DNA of 64,000 nt from Topomyia yanbarensis (Eukaryota; Arthropoda; Insecta; Diptera; Culicidae). Below the pieces are notes generated by a model. The model searched no databases, was not told the DNA's origin, and was given only the letters and a program-made list of their open reading frames with translations. The number at the start of each line of letters is the position of its first letter. Within the stretch, counting starts at the first letter, position 1. Location: positions 93,444,113-93,508,112 of the forward strand of contig NC_080672.1 of the NCBI RefSeq assembly GCF_030247195.1, read 5' to 3'. The position numbers and the translations under genes are program-made. This document shows, piece after piece, positions 24,459 to 35,913 of the stretch.

Positions 24459-26584
24459 ACTTTTTTTTTTGATTTTACATATTTACATGTTCTTCCACCA
24501 TTTCCTTCCGCGGTTCCATGATTTTTCACATCATTTGCTACTTTCTCATTTTCTTACCGGAATGAAGTCAATGGATGGTATTTATTATTTGTGTTATCAA
24601 TTTTTAAATAATCTGCAGTATTCATACTCTTCAAAAAAAAAAGATGAACTCTTGATTTTCTAGGCATGTGCATTGTTTTATTCAACCACAAACCTATGGT
24701 ACCCCCAGATTTTAACCCTCGAGCGCATGCGCTGTTGTACTTTGTACAACACTTTGGGATTTTTCGTTATCATTTAGTTGAAAAGACATTTATCAATGCT
24801 AAACTCCTATGTATTCCTCAGAAATCATGTTTGAGACAAGATGCTCTTATTTTTGTACACTGACATACCACAAGTGCAACAATACAATCTGCAATTGTTT
24901 GATGAAACCAGACCAATAGAACGCGCGATGTGGGAAGCTCGACCGAACAATATTCTGTTCAACATATCTCGTGATCTCGATCATGTGGAGAGTTACTTCC
25001 TTCGGCAAACTTGTTCAGAAGATCAAGAGCTAGTCAGTGGAAGATAAAATAGTTTGATATAAAAGTATGCCGCTAGGTGACGCCAGTGAGCATGTTATTT
25101 TTTCAGCTTGCTATATCTCAAGATCTAGATTTTTTAGAAAGTCAGTATCTTCGACAAAGTTACTAAGCAGATCAAAACCTATGAGGTGGTATAGTAGGTA
25201 GGTGGCGCTAGTGAACTTCAGCATGTAATTTTCTCACTGTATCTCAGTTTCCTGTCTCTTTGGAAGGTCATTGTTCTATTTTTTCTTCGAACTAAATCAA
25301 AAAATGGTGAATATCACCAAGGGAAAGAATAAATCGATGATATTCCGAAAATAAGTTCACTAAATTGTCAGATGACGTTCCTCTAACTCAACTAAACTAA
25401 TTTATTCATTTATAATTTTGGAATATGTACGCAAAGAAATTAAGATTTGGAAGTCATAAAACTCATGTGTACCATTTCTGTAACATCAATCAACCACTCA
25501 CGATGGTAATCTGTAAAAGGGGCTACTTATAACATGCACAGAAATGATGACACAACCGGAGGGATTGGATCTAGCTTGAAAAATATTTAGCCAGGCATAT
25601 GCCGTTTTTTTTCCTTGGACCCGAGGCTGGGTAGGGTTCTGGCCCAGATCACTGTCAGTTCATACATTTTGGCAGCGGTTGGGGTTGGAGCATGACTCAG
25701 TTTCATTCCGGGCGGGAGCTGCATTAGTAAAGGTCTTAGGGTCGTATGCTGACAGAGAAGGGGGACAAACGGCGCGCCCGTGGAACTGTTTATGTAGCAC
25801 TCATACAAAGTAAAGCTTTCGGTACAGTTTTTGCTCATTTTGGCCGCTCAAAATTATTTCATATTCTCGTCACAAATAAAATCGAGTTTTCTGTTGTAGC
25901 TTCAGTTTGTTTACTACCTTTGATTTTTGGAGACTATTTTATTCTTTTCCTTTACTAGTTTCCCTCTTGTGAAAAATATTTGAAAAAATATCGTACACAA
26001 CTACAAAAATCTGGAAATGACCATTGAAGTGTAAATAAGTAGCAACACTCCCGATGGCCGGCTGTCCGGAGCTCAATTTGTTCGTTTAATTTTTTTGGAA
26101 ATTGATGGCGAGCGACATTCGTACATTGACCACTTTATGAAAATGTTGGGTCGGTGAAATATGGTGAAGGCTCCGAAAATGGCAACAACAGGCGAAAATT
26201 TTTTTTTATCAAATTTTGCGTCAAACTATTTTTTTCCGTTTGTATACAACCTCTAATATTAAACAAAATGAAATATGAGCCCAGAAAAAAATTCCATGTC
26301 TGTCATTTCTAAAAGTTTGTTCATGACCTGAAAATGACTGAAAGACCGTAAGGAGATAAAAAGGTAAACAAAATACATATTTTCAACTTTCTACCTGGAG
26401 CCACATTTTTCCATCGTAGTCTAATTTAAATATGATATTGCTTGAAAATTTGAGATGAATATGGAAAAACGCTGTTGTGAAGTAATGAAAATCAAATAAC
26501 TTGTAACGCGATAGATCAAAAATTCGAAATAGTTTTATAGACCACACCAACAGTTTACATTCAATGTCTAACCTACATTTTTAC
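24459..26584. other. Non-coding DNA, one short tandem duplication
   Basis: At about 25070-25125 and 25199-25250 a unit with the order GCTAGGTGACGCCAGTGA, GCATGTTATTTT and TATCTCAAG recurs as GGTGGCGCTAGTGA, GCATGTAATTTT and TATCTCAG, with an intervening ATCTTCGACAAAGTTACT. This looks like two degenerate units of a dispersed repeat. The frames at 24666-24863 and 25587-25958 have no known motif. Confidence 0.35.
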
Positions 26585-27637
26585 ATTTTTTAGAAAATAA
26601 ATGTATAGAATTCGCTCAAACTTTCAAAATTTTTTTTTCCGAGGCCCGGAGGGCCGTTTCTTATATACCAATCGACTCAGCTCGACGATTTGGGACAATG
26701 TCTGTGTGTGTAACGAACAAACTCTCATTCGTGTTTCTCAGCAATGGCTGAACCGATCTTATCCAAACCAATTTTAAATGAAAGGCCTATCACTCAGATA
26801 GAACGCTATTAATTTGTTTTTGATTCTGATGTTTAGTTTCCAATATATGAATGTTTTGAAAGTGTAAAAATTGTGTTTTTTGCAGTTTGTTAAAAATTAT
26901 CTGCCAAAATTGACGACGTAGATAAACACTTCATATATTTTTAGAAAGCTTATACAAATACCTTTTGAACGAGCTATAGAGTGTTGAGATCGGACTATTA
27001 TATAATGTTATATCTAACATTAAATACAGACTAAAGATTGTTATATCATTTTCCATAGCCAGAAAGAAGACCAAAAAAATAAAATCTATTATTAGCGCCA
27101 AAACGGCAAATTTTAGGCCAATAGTATCTTCAGAGAATTTAATGGATACAATATGCTCTTGCTTTTGGTATTATGATTTTACTGATTAATCCCCCTAAGA
27201 GTGAGATATTTTCATAAATTTTCTTAGAAGTGATTATATTGAAATAATGCTTTCAGCAAATTTGTAGCTCTTACTTTTGCGAATAACTTTACTGAAGACA
27301 TCAAATACTTATTTCGAATAGTTTAAAAGTTAAGGTTTGTTGTTTATGGATTACCCTTTGTCGTCTATTTATTGCTCAATATAGTAATAATCCATTTAAA
27401 TGAGCCAAATATTATTTCGATAAAACGAATTTCGTATTTCATTTTTCTATCTACAACCGCTAGAATAACCACCGAACAATTCCAAGTTTTCTAGATGGAA
27501 CTTGATCACTTATCGGTGCAAAAATTTTCATTTGCGCTAACCTGATGACTGCAAAGTTTCTAAGTTACAAACATCGGATCGATCTAAAACATATCTTAGA
27601 AAATGAACAGCTATATAAATAACTCCAGGCAACGACG
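26585..27637 (+). repeat. ~1.05-kb dispersed repeat, copy 2, ending at a Transib-like terminus
   Basis: Full-length partner of 18190-19269: AATGTATAGAATTCGCTC, GAGGCCCGGAGGGCC, TGTCTGTGTGTGTAACG, and the end ATAACTCCAGGCAACGACG. The TG tract is only about 10 bp here against about 48 in copy 1, so the microsatellite expanded in one copy. The homology stops at CGACG, exactly where a CACAGTG terminus begins. Copy 1 continues TAGCCC at this point. Confidence 0.75.
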
Positions 27638-27690
27638 CACAGTGGTGTAACTATATCAAATCCATGGCCAAAATTATTTCTCATGTTTTT
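27638..27690 (+). mobile_element. Orphan Transib-like left end (fragment)
   Basis: CACAGTG (27638-27644), then a 23-bp spacer, then CCAAAATTA, the same geometry as the left end of 10339-11204. It is preceded by CGACG. The partner repeat copy (18190-19269) shows the uninterrupted site CGGCGTAGCCC. The fragment is cut off after about 50 bp by the next repeat, and I find no opposite end with CGACG. The ends alone support it. Confidence 0.45.
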
Positions 27691-27738
27691 GAGTTTTTGC
27701 CTTTCTCCTATAGAAAGGTTATGCAATCACTCTGAACA
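27691..27738 (+). repeat. 5' start of CCCGGAGGGCCGAG-family repeat, truncated
   Basis: TTTTTGCCTTTCTCCTATAG AAAGGTTATGCAATCACTCT matches the start seen at 20430 and, inverted, at 31340 and 32660. It is interrupted by the R1-type LINE. Confidence 0.6.
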
Positions 27739-30186
27739 TCGACATGGACAGTAGAGCAGTTACCCGAGCAGTTGATCGGTCGGAAGCCGGTAGTCATTGG
27801 TGCTGATTGCAACGCCTGGGCTGTGGAGTGGGGCAGCAGCGTAACGAACACAAGAGGGTGTATCCTGCAGGAAGCTCTAGCGAAGCTAGACGTACGATTG
27901 TACAATGAAGATTCTGTTAGCACATTTCGGAGAGACGGGAGGGAGTCTATCATCGACGTCACAAGCTGTAGCAAACATGGAATGGAGAGTATGCTAAACG
28001 TGCACGCATGGTGACCACCAGGTGATTCACTGCCGTATCGGAACACTGCTGCAGTACGGAAAAGGATGGTGAGTGAAAGTGGAAGACGAAAACCTTCAAC
28101 AAAGACCTCCTCGTTGAGGCACTTCGGCCGAACGGCGAGATCGAGAACGTGGATGTGGCTGACCCAACAAAAAGGATTAAGATGTCTTGTGACGCCACAA
28201 TGCCGCGAAAACAAGAACCAAGCAATAAACGGCGTCCAGCTTGTTGGTGGAACGATACGCTTAGTACGCTACGCGCTGCTTGTCTCAGAACGAGAAGGCG
28301 GCCTCAAAGAGCAATACCGGAGCCAGCTAGAGAAAAGTACAATGCATCGTTTCGGGAAGCTAGGGCCGCTTTAAAACGGGAGATCAGACTTAACAAGTCA
28401 GATTGCGACAAGGAGCGGTGCCGAGAAGTATACGACGGATATCGAGTCGTGATGGCGACGCCAACCGAAATGTACCCGAGCAAGCTGAAGACAATCGTCG
28501 AGGGTCTTTTCCCGAAGCACGATCCAACTATATGGCCACCGACACCGTACGGCGAAGAAGAAGGAATAAACACGGATGATCGGCAACTAACGATAGAAGC
28601 ATCGAAGCGCCTGATATCAAAGAAAATCCCCGGTCCGGATGGAATAGCAAACGTGGTGCTGAAAGCTGCGATCCTAGCATATCCGGACATGTGCCTAAAT
28701 GAAGGCAATTTCCCCGAAATGTAAAAGGTCCAGCAGCTGGTGTTGTTGCCAAAGCCAGGAAAGCCACCTGATGATGCGGCCTCGTACAGGCCCATATGTC
28801 TGTTTAATACACTCGGAAAACTCCTGAAAGGTTGACGAAATTCACGGAAGGCGGGCGCGGACTGTCCAAGCTGCAGTTCGAATTCCGCAAAGGAGCATCG
28901 ACAGCGGATGCAATTCGGACAGTGCTCGAGAGTGCCGAGAAGGCATCTAAACAGCAGCGTAAAGGAGATCGATACTGCGCGGTGGTCACGATAGATGTGA
29001 AGAATGCATTTAACAGCGCCAACTGGGAAGCCATCGACGCAGCGCTGCACAGAATGAGGGTTCCCGACTATCTATGCCAAATCCTGAAGAGCTACTTCCA
29101 GAGCAGAGTGCTGCTGTACGAGACGAGCGAAAGGCAGAAGTCAATGCGAGTCACAGCGTGCGTTCCTCAGGGCTCCATTCTCGATCCAACTCTTTGGAAC
29201 GGGATGTTTGATGGTGTTTTAACGCTGCATCTGCCCAGAAAAGTGAAAATCGTGGGTTTCGCGGACGACGTGTCACTAACGGTGATGAGTGAGACACTTG
29301 AAGAAGTGGAGGTGTCAGAGACGGAGACAATAGACGCGATCGAGAGCTGGATGAACGGGGTCAAACTGCAAATAGTCCACTACAAGACGGAGGTAGGTGT
29401 TGCTGGGTCAGCAAATGCAAAGCGGTTTAGCGGATGCAGATCAACGTCGGAGGGCACGTGATTGCATCGAAGCGTGCACTGAAGCAATTGGGAGTGATAA
29501 TCGACGACAGGTTGATCTTCAACAACCACGTCGACTACGCCTGCGAAAAGTCGGCAAAGGCAACGAACGCAATAATGAGAATCATGTCAAACGTCAGCGG
29601 CCCAAGAAACAGCACGAGACGTCTGCTATCTACTGTTTCGTCATCGATACTCCGATATGGAGTTCCTGCCTGGGGTGCTGCGCTGAAAACCAAGCGGAAC
29701 CGTGAAAAGCTGAACCGGACATTTCAGCTGATGGCCGTACGAGTCGCGAATGCGTACAGGCCAATATCGTCGGAGGTAGTATGTGTTATCGCCGAGATGA
29801 TCACCCTGACAGAGAACGTAGACTGTTACCAGCGGAGAAATGCACGTAACGCAAGGAGAATGGTCCGCGCGGACTCGTTGGCTAAATGGCAGCAGGAGTG
29901 GGACAACGCGGAGAAAGGAAGGTGCACCCACCGACTCATCCAAAATGTGTCTGCTTGGCTATATAGGAAGCATGGAGAGCTAAACGTAGTTTTGGCCAGG
30001 CACGGATGCTTCCGGAAGTACTTGCATCGGTTTGGATATGCTTCATCACTTCTTTGCCCGGAGTGTGCGACCGTGCACGAGACACCAGAACACGTGGTCT
30101 TCCAATGCCCTAGGTTCAAAGAAGCTCGTAGGGATACACCTGGTGCAAATGTTGATAATATCGTCGAAGAGATTTGCCACGACTAG
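27739..30186 (+). pseudogene. R1-clade non-LTR retrotransposon ORF2 (5'-truncated, frameshifted)
   Basis: Relic of an endonuclease/reverse transcriptase polyprotein. It begins inside the APE-like endonuclease (VVIGADCNAWAVEWGS; GRESIIDVT; a GDHQ form of the usual SDHQ). The linker follows (KIPGPDGIANVVLKAA, SYRPICLFNTLGKLL). The reverse transcriptase comes next: motif A with DVKNAFNSANW, VPQGSILDPTLWN, and the catalytic FADDVSLTV. The C-terminal Cys/His finger is CPECATVHETPEHVVFQC. The coding signal moves through frame 1 (to 28014), frame 3 (28149-28837, with TAA at 28724 inside it), frame 2 (28832-29461) and frame 1 (29434-30186). It is therefore inactive although the catalytic residues survive. 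The 5' end is lost within the endonuclease, the usual outcome of incomplete target-primed reverse transcription. Confidence 0.9.
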
Positions 30187-31150
30187 CATACCAGGGACGC
30201 TGTCAACAGAGTCGTTACGAGCATACTCTCAGATATGCAGAGGAAGTGGCGAAGGGACCAACAAGAAGCCACAAATCAGATTTCGAGAGAAATTCCGCCG
30301 CCGGGAAACTCTCCGACTGTGTAGACTGGGTCCACCCCGGGAACCAGTTGAGTAGTATGTGACGTAGCACCAAGTTTGGGTCGTCGGGGTGCCAGTGAAC
30401 TGGACGTCAAGCTTCACTGGAATCGCCGGACCAACCTCGCCATCCTACCGGGTAGCTCGTGAGTAGGCTAGATCCACCGCCGGGGATTAGACTGAGTAGA
30501 CTGCGTCGCACAGCTAGCAGTGAGTCGTTGGAGCGCTGGTGAACCGGAAGCTACGCTCCACACGGAATCGCCGTATAGACCTCAGTACCTACTGGCTGGC
30601 CTATTGAGTAAACTATATCCACCGCCGGGGACTAGATCGAGTAGATTGGGACGACGCGGAGTGCTGAATGGCTCACGGAAACGAACATCGGTATCAGGAG
30701 ATATTCTCCGTCGGCGTAGGCTAGGTCCATCGTCGGAGTCTAGACCGAGTAGATCGCGAACAAGTCGGGAGCTCAACGAGTAAATAGCGCTGAATTGTAC
30801 GAAAAGGGAGTTGAGCCCAAGGGCTCGGTGAATTAGACAATCTGAAGTTTGCCGCTCAGATTGTCCTCGTAGGGGAGGAGCACTAAGTCTCGACTCACAG
30901 CCAGCTTTATGACTACCATGCAGAAATTGCCAGTCTGTGTGGATGGTGGAGAACTGGTGGCGTGTCGAGGAGTTGGGCTGTAACCCTACTGAAGGAACTA
31001 ACTACTAAGTAGTTGAATTAGATTGGGTGCTATGCACATAAAAACCCCTCCCCGAAGTAATGCAGTAAGGTAGTGCCGGGGAGGAATCAGGTTCTGGGCA
31101 ATAGCAGTGCTTTTTAGCGGGTCGGGTGATGGCAGCCCAAACCTGTTCCC
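30187..31150 (+). repeat. 3' UTR of the R1-type element with tandem ~110-150-bp units
   Basis: GC-richer than the surroundings and downstream of the stop. A box of the form GTCCACC(C)CCGGG..., GATCCACCGCCGGGGATTAG, TATCCACCGCCGGGGACTAG, GGTCCATCGTCGGAGTCTAG recurs at about 30328, 30469, 30617 and 30724. Each is followed by ACTGAGTAGA or a like sequence. Spacings are roughly 140, 150 and 105 bp. A hairpin-like CAATCTGAAG...CTCAGATTG follows at about 30837-30865. The right boundary is not sharp; I place it before the reverse-orientation repeat that starts near 31225. Confidence 0.6.
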
Positions 31151-31224
31151 TGAGACATTTGGGATTTTGTACATTTTTTAATGTCTCAACGTTTTCTTGA
31201 AATTTTTTAATGATCCCTGAAAAA

Positions 31225-31350
31225 ACGCACACATATATAAACACAGACATTTTCTGATCTCGACGAACTGGCATATGAGACTCGGCCTCGGTTGGGAAAT
31301 CGGTTTTTGGACTAATTGTATAACCTTTCTATTTGAGAAAGGCAAAAATA
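31225..31350 (-). repeat. CCCGGAGGGCCGAG-family repeat fragment
   Basis: Minus-strand relative of 20008-20430: ACAGACATTTTCTGATCTCG ACGAACTGG, CATATGAGACTCGGCC, and the end ACCTTTCTATTTGAGAAAGG CAAAAA. The short CACATATATAAACACA stretch is the position where other copies carry TG/TATG or CATA runs. Confidence 0.6.
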
Positions 31351-31919
31351 TCGATGCTGCGTTCCTGTATGATATTAATGTTATACACGAATCAGAAACA
31401 CCCCGTCTACAAATAGTACGTATTTTTTCTTAGCTCAGTATAATTGACTGACCATTGAACGGACTAGAAGTAAACCATTACATATGACAATAAAACGTTT
31501 GTTCCGCGTGCTGAAAGGATTGCCGCAAATTGGTAATTGGTTTTGAATTGTTCTTGCGAATTGACAATTTTCAACTCTCGTACATAATTCAAAAGTAATC
31601 ATTCACTCAGACAATACCATGCGTATTCCCCACGCGCATTAAAGATCCAGTGGATTCTTTTCCTAAGTGGTCAAAGAAACACTAAACAAACAAACAAATT
31701 AGTTTGCTCAGTCTGAAGTTCCCTTACAATGTCATCAATTCAAAGAACATTTAACATTACATACGACAAAATATGTACAAATGACATTGCTTAATTATTT
31801 GCACTGAAATAGATCAGTTGCACAACCAAGGTAGTTAATTTTCAAAGATAGCTGATGAATCACTTTATAAAAAGAGGTGATAAGAAACGCGTACGAAAAT
31901 AGCTGTCCACCGCCTACCT
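31351..31919. other. AT-rich non-coding DNA
   Basis: No gene, TIR or tandem array seen. Only a short (AAAC)n-like run near 31681. Confidence 0.3.
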
Positions 31920-32075
31920 TTCATTTCAGACTAGGTGAACATCGGTCCAGCCATCTCCGAGAAAAATCGGTGGGATTGTTTGACACGTACACACATACAT
32001 ACATACATACATACATACATACATACATACATACATACGTACATACGTACATACATACATACATACATACATACA

Positions 32076-32109
<34 letters not shown>

Positions 32110-32665
32110 CATACATACATACATACATACATACATACATACATACATACATACATACATACATACATACATACATACATACATACATACATACATACAT
32201 ACATACATACATACATACATACATACATACATACATACATACATACATACATACATACATACATACATACATACATACATACATACATACATACATACAT
32301 ACATACATACATACATACATACATACATACATACATACATACATACATACATACATACATACATACATACATACATACATACATACATACATACATACAT
32401 ACATACATACATACATACATACATACATACATACATACATACATACATACATACATACATACATACATACATACATACATACATACATACATACATACAT
32501 ACATACATACATACATACATACATACATACATACGTACATACAGACATTTTCCGATCTCGACGAACTGAGCCGAATGGCATAAGAGATTCGGCCCTGCGG
32601 GCTTCGATTAAAGAGTCCAAATTCCGACCGAATGCATAACCTCTCTATATGGGAAAGGCAAAAAC
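31920..32665 (-). repeat. CCCGGAGGGCCGAG-family repeat carrying a giant CATA expansion
   Basis: Outside the microsatellite the sequence is the minus-strand form of the family: ACATCGGTCCAGCCATCTCC on the left; CAGACATTTTCCGATCTCGA CGAACTGAG, GATTCGGCCCTGCGGGC and CTCTCTATATGGGAAAGGC on the right. The microsatellite occupies the exact slot of the short TG/TATG run in other copies. Long frames in all readings over this interval (IHTY and MYVC peptides) are artefacts of the tetranucleotide. Confidence 0.8.
31993..32542. repeat. (CATA)n microsatellite, ~550 bp
   Basis: About 137 tetranucleotide units. There are a few interruptions: CGTA variants near 32038 and 32046, a TATA variant near 32104, and another CGTA near 32534. 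The long uninterrupted central part suggests recent slippage expansion or assembly-sensitive length. Confidence 0.95.
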
Positions 32666-35500
32666 GGAGTGGAGATTTTAGAATAAAGATTCTCGACATG
32701 AAGATCGCTTCGAAATAGAATAAACAAAACCTAATTATGGATCGACCTCGGACCAGCTGCATACCATAGAATATTAGTTTTCTTCAACAGTATACCACCT
32801 CGATAGCCCATTTAATTGCCCTCGCCCTAATGGAACCATCTTCAGATCTTTTTCCTAAACTTATTTAATTTTCTCCATCAGTCGTCAATACCCACTGAAC
32901 ACGCGCGAGCACCCATTCCCGGGGAAGGATTTTCCGCCTGTGTTTGTGTGCCACGTGATTGACGGTTCTTCCCATTCGGTGCACCCACTCACTTGCCAGC
33001 CATGCTTGGAAGAGCTTTTACCGAAGTATGTATGCCCCATAAAATCCGAACATCAGCCAGCAGTAGCACCATTAAAGAATTCCCTATTTTCTTTTACGAT
33101 CGAAACTGCTTCCGTAGGGGTGGTTGGTCCGAACCCCGAACCAGAAGTACCGGGGCGCTTTCGTAAACAGTTGAGCTAGGACAAGATCCCGTTTCGAGGC
33201 ACGGGACCAAGATTGGATCGTATAAAAATTTGTGCTCGTAAAAACTGAGAAAATCCTCTTTTATATTACGGCTCGTAAAAAATTTGCTTTTTCTTGGGTT
33301 CTCGTCCTATAGGAGCGCGTTTTGATGCTTTTGGTTAAAGTTGAAAATCTTGCTTGCCTTTTTTTTTCGCTGGAGCGTTTGACGAGCGAAGGAAGTTTAA
33401 CGATATGCCGGAGAAGCGGTGATGAAAGAAAAAAAAATAAAACGCTTTTCAAAGTGGGACGTGAAAAATGTTCTGCGAAAAAGTGATACGGAGAAAAAAT
33501 AGAGGTTTTCGTGGAAAAAAAGATTGAAATGGAATTGATTTGTTGTTAACGGAATCGTATTTACTTTGAATTACGGTACCACGGATGAACGTGTGAAATC
33601 TTTTGCTTCATGTAGCATTGCTATCGTGTGTAATTTCCGATCGGCGAAGATGGTGTCTAAAACACATTCGAGACAAACTATACCATTAAATAATGCTTCC
33701 GTCATACCAAGAAACCTCCTAAGAAAATGGAAACAATTTCCGTGTTTTCCGGCAACAAAAGACACCACATTCTGCTGGTGCTTCGCGAGATGGCTCATTC
33801 CAGCGGAAACTTTTACGACGCGCAGTGGAACTTACATAGAATAAAATTTCTTTTACGATACCGCCATTTTCGGGGTGCGCAAAGTCGTAAAAGAAAGAGC
33901 GCACACGCTGCCCTCCTTCGAATAGCGAAGCACAGTTTTACGGGATAGGGTAGTATAAGTAAATGTTCTTTCCATTCTCGGAGGGATGTCGGTTTCATTC
34001 CCTCTTTTCCGCGTAAGTCGGGGGTCGGAAAATGGTCCATAAAATCTTCCAGCATTACGACCGGCAAATCTTGGTTGCTGCACACAGCCATCAGCGTTTT
34101 CAGTCGTAAGGATGACGACCGGAGTGCCTTCCGTGTCTGTGTATAAGCTACAAGCAAAACGGCAAATGCAAGGGATGCTGGGCTGGAAAACTCGTCCATT
34201 CGAGCGTGAAGAAACATAAAAACGGAGCACCATCAAAAGCAGCAGCAAAAGCAATCACCCATCGGAAACCGAAAAGGAATATAATTTCTAATCTAATCAA
34301 AACTTGCTCCAAATGTGCGGAAGTTTTTACGAGGACTTTGGGCACCCTCTGGTTCCTGCTGCTGCCAGATATTGTTTCGTAATGTTAGTGAAAAATCCAC
34401 GAGTAATAAAACGGCTAAATTGTTGAAGCTTATCTAGGAGAATGGCCTTATCCGAAAATAAACCGGATGTCACAGGGATGATTGCGGGTAGATCGAAATG
34501 TGTTTCTCTGTGTTGGGATATCGATGAGGTCGTAAATTATAGGCTTTCAATTTTGTTCTATATACTTGGGATATCGCAAGATACCACTGTAAATATTTTG
34601 GACGGGACCTCAAATATTGAATATACGGTGTTACAGTTTTCAAAGTTCGCAGTATATATATAATTCAAAGAACAAATTGTGACAAACCGTTGGAAAGGTA
34701 ATTTCTTCTTCTTTCCAGAACACTCAAAGAATTGAAAATCGGATGAAACTGTACCGCGTAACTAATTGTTAGTGCCTAAAGTCCCGAAAAATAAATTTTG
34801 AAGGTATATTAAATTTATCAAACATTACCAGATCTACAATCTTTACTAGATCACTTGAAAATTACATTCATATATATTTTTATTTTGTAGCACCGTGTTA
34901 TTGTTTATTACATTATATTAAAGGTACATGAGAAGGCAGCAGTGGATATCTGATAAAATGCAACGGATAAATTAGCTTTGTACAATTACTAGCGCGTTGT
35001 GGGGTAATTATCAAGGACACCTGGCAAGATTGTCCAAACATCCGCATGTTCAGTAATAAAATATCCTTTTCCATTCAGCTCGGGATACTTACATTATTAA
35101 ATTGGAACGAATATAGTATAGTTGAATACGACTCGCCTTATGTTGTATACATTCGACCCACAAGATAATTATTGAAGTACTAGCGGTGGTTCTTGTTCGC
35201 GCCTCTGTTCAGCGCTAATCACTGCCAAGTAAAATTGTCCACACCATTTCAATATAATCGAGCAACATCTCCAACTAGCAAGAACATTCTCGAATGAACG
35301 CCAAATATTCCATTCGCGCACGATCATCACACACACAGCAGTAGTAACAACAATAGCAGCAGCAGCGATACGCGCGGCAATGCATCATTCTCAGCAAGCG
35401 TGAATGAGCCAAATATACAATCGCCCGATGCGGAAAGGAGACGACGAACGATCGATGTGTGGCATGGCATCGCGGATGATCCATGCGTTTCTAGAATGTT
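32666..35500. other. Repeat-poor stretch without a recognised gene
   Basis: The composition is more balanced at 32820-33200 and 33560-34340, with several overlapping frames on both strands (for example 33813-34254 minus). None shows a known domain, and overlapping open frames in opposite directions argue for chance. It may be intron or gene-flanking DNA. Confidence 0.35.
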
Positions 35501-35507
35501 TGGTGAT

Positions 35508-35560
35508 TAATATAAATAAGCGCGCTCAGCGCACATCAGCAACCAGTATTATTCCAACAA
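35508..35560 (+). promoter_or_regulatory. Putative Pol II core promoter (TATA and initiator)
   Basis: TATAAATAAG at about 35510-35519 is followed about 25 bp later by CACATCAGCAACCAG, an arthropod initiator-like context. Downstream are AATAAA-containing sequences at about 35600 and 35635. The spacing is right for a TATA/Inr promoter. It could belong to a solo LTR (ATTCCAACA-type ends are visible) or to a host gene. No downstream ORF is identified. Confidence 0.35.
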
Positions 35561-35902
35561 GTGAAGTGTAAAGTACAAGTGACAGAGTGAAATTCCAAAT
35601 AAAGTGTAAAGTGTAAAAAAGTGTTTTTCCTTCCAATAAATCACATCCAGTTGCAAGTGGTTTTCCAACATACAGTCCGCTAAAGTTGTTTGCGGTTTGT
35701 TTTGAGTGGTCCATCCAAAAGTTTTATTTGTCTGCGGACAAGTGTAAACATAGCCAGCCACCAACAGCAAGCTGCAAATTTCCTACACCAAGGGCCACCC
35801 CTAGGCCCGAACAGTTCTTCCTTCAACAGACAAATTCTGGGCTTCCTTCTCTCGTTTAGGGCAGAGAGGGTAACAATGAAACACATCATTTGTAGGATTT
35901 AA
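35561..35902. other. Leader-like non-coding sequence downstream of the putative promoter
   Basis: Contains the repeated phrase AAGTGTAAAGTG or AAAGTGTAAAGTGT (35570-35620) and two AATAAA motifs. It has no coding signal. It may be R/U5 of an LTR or an untranslated leader. Confidence 0.3.
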
Positions 35903-35913
35903 TGATAATACAT
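35903..35913. repeat. Target-site duplication of ORF1-only element (3' side)
   Basis: TGATAATACAT at 35903-35913 is repeated exactly at 37103-37113. Confidence 0.75.

Noticed and set aside
28304..29050. 248-residue minus-strand open frame
   Set aside because: It is the antisense shadow of the R1-type reverse transcriptase coding region, which has clear motifs on the plus strand.
31921..32762. Long open frames (about 200-280 residues of IHTY or MYVC repeats) on both strands
   Set aside because: They are translations of the CATA microsatellite; a tetranucleotide without stop codons is open in all frames.
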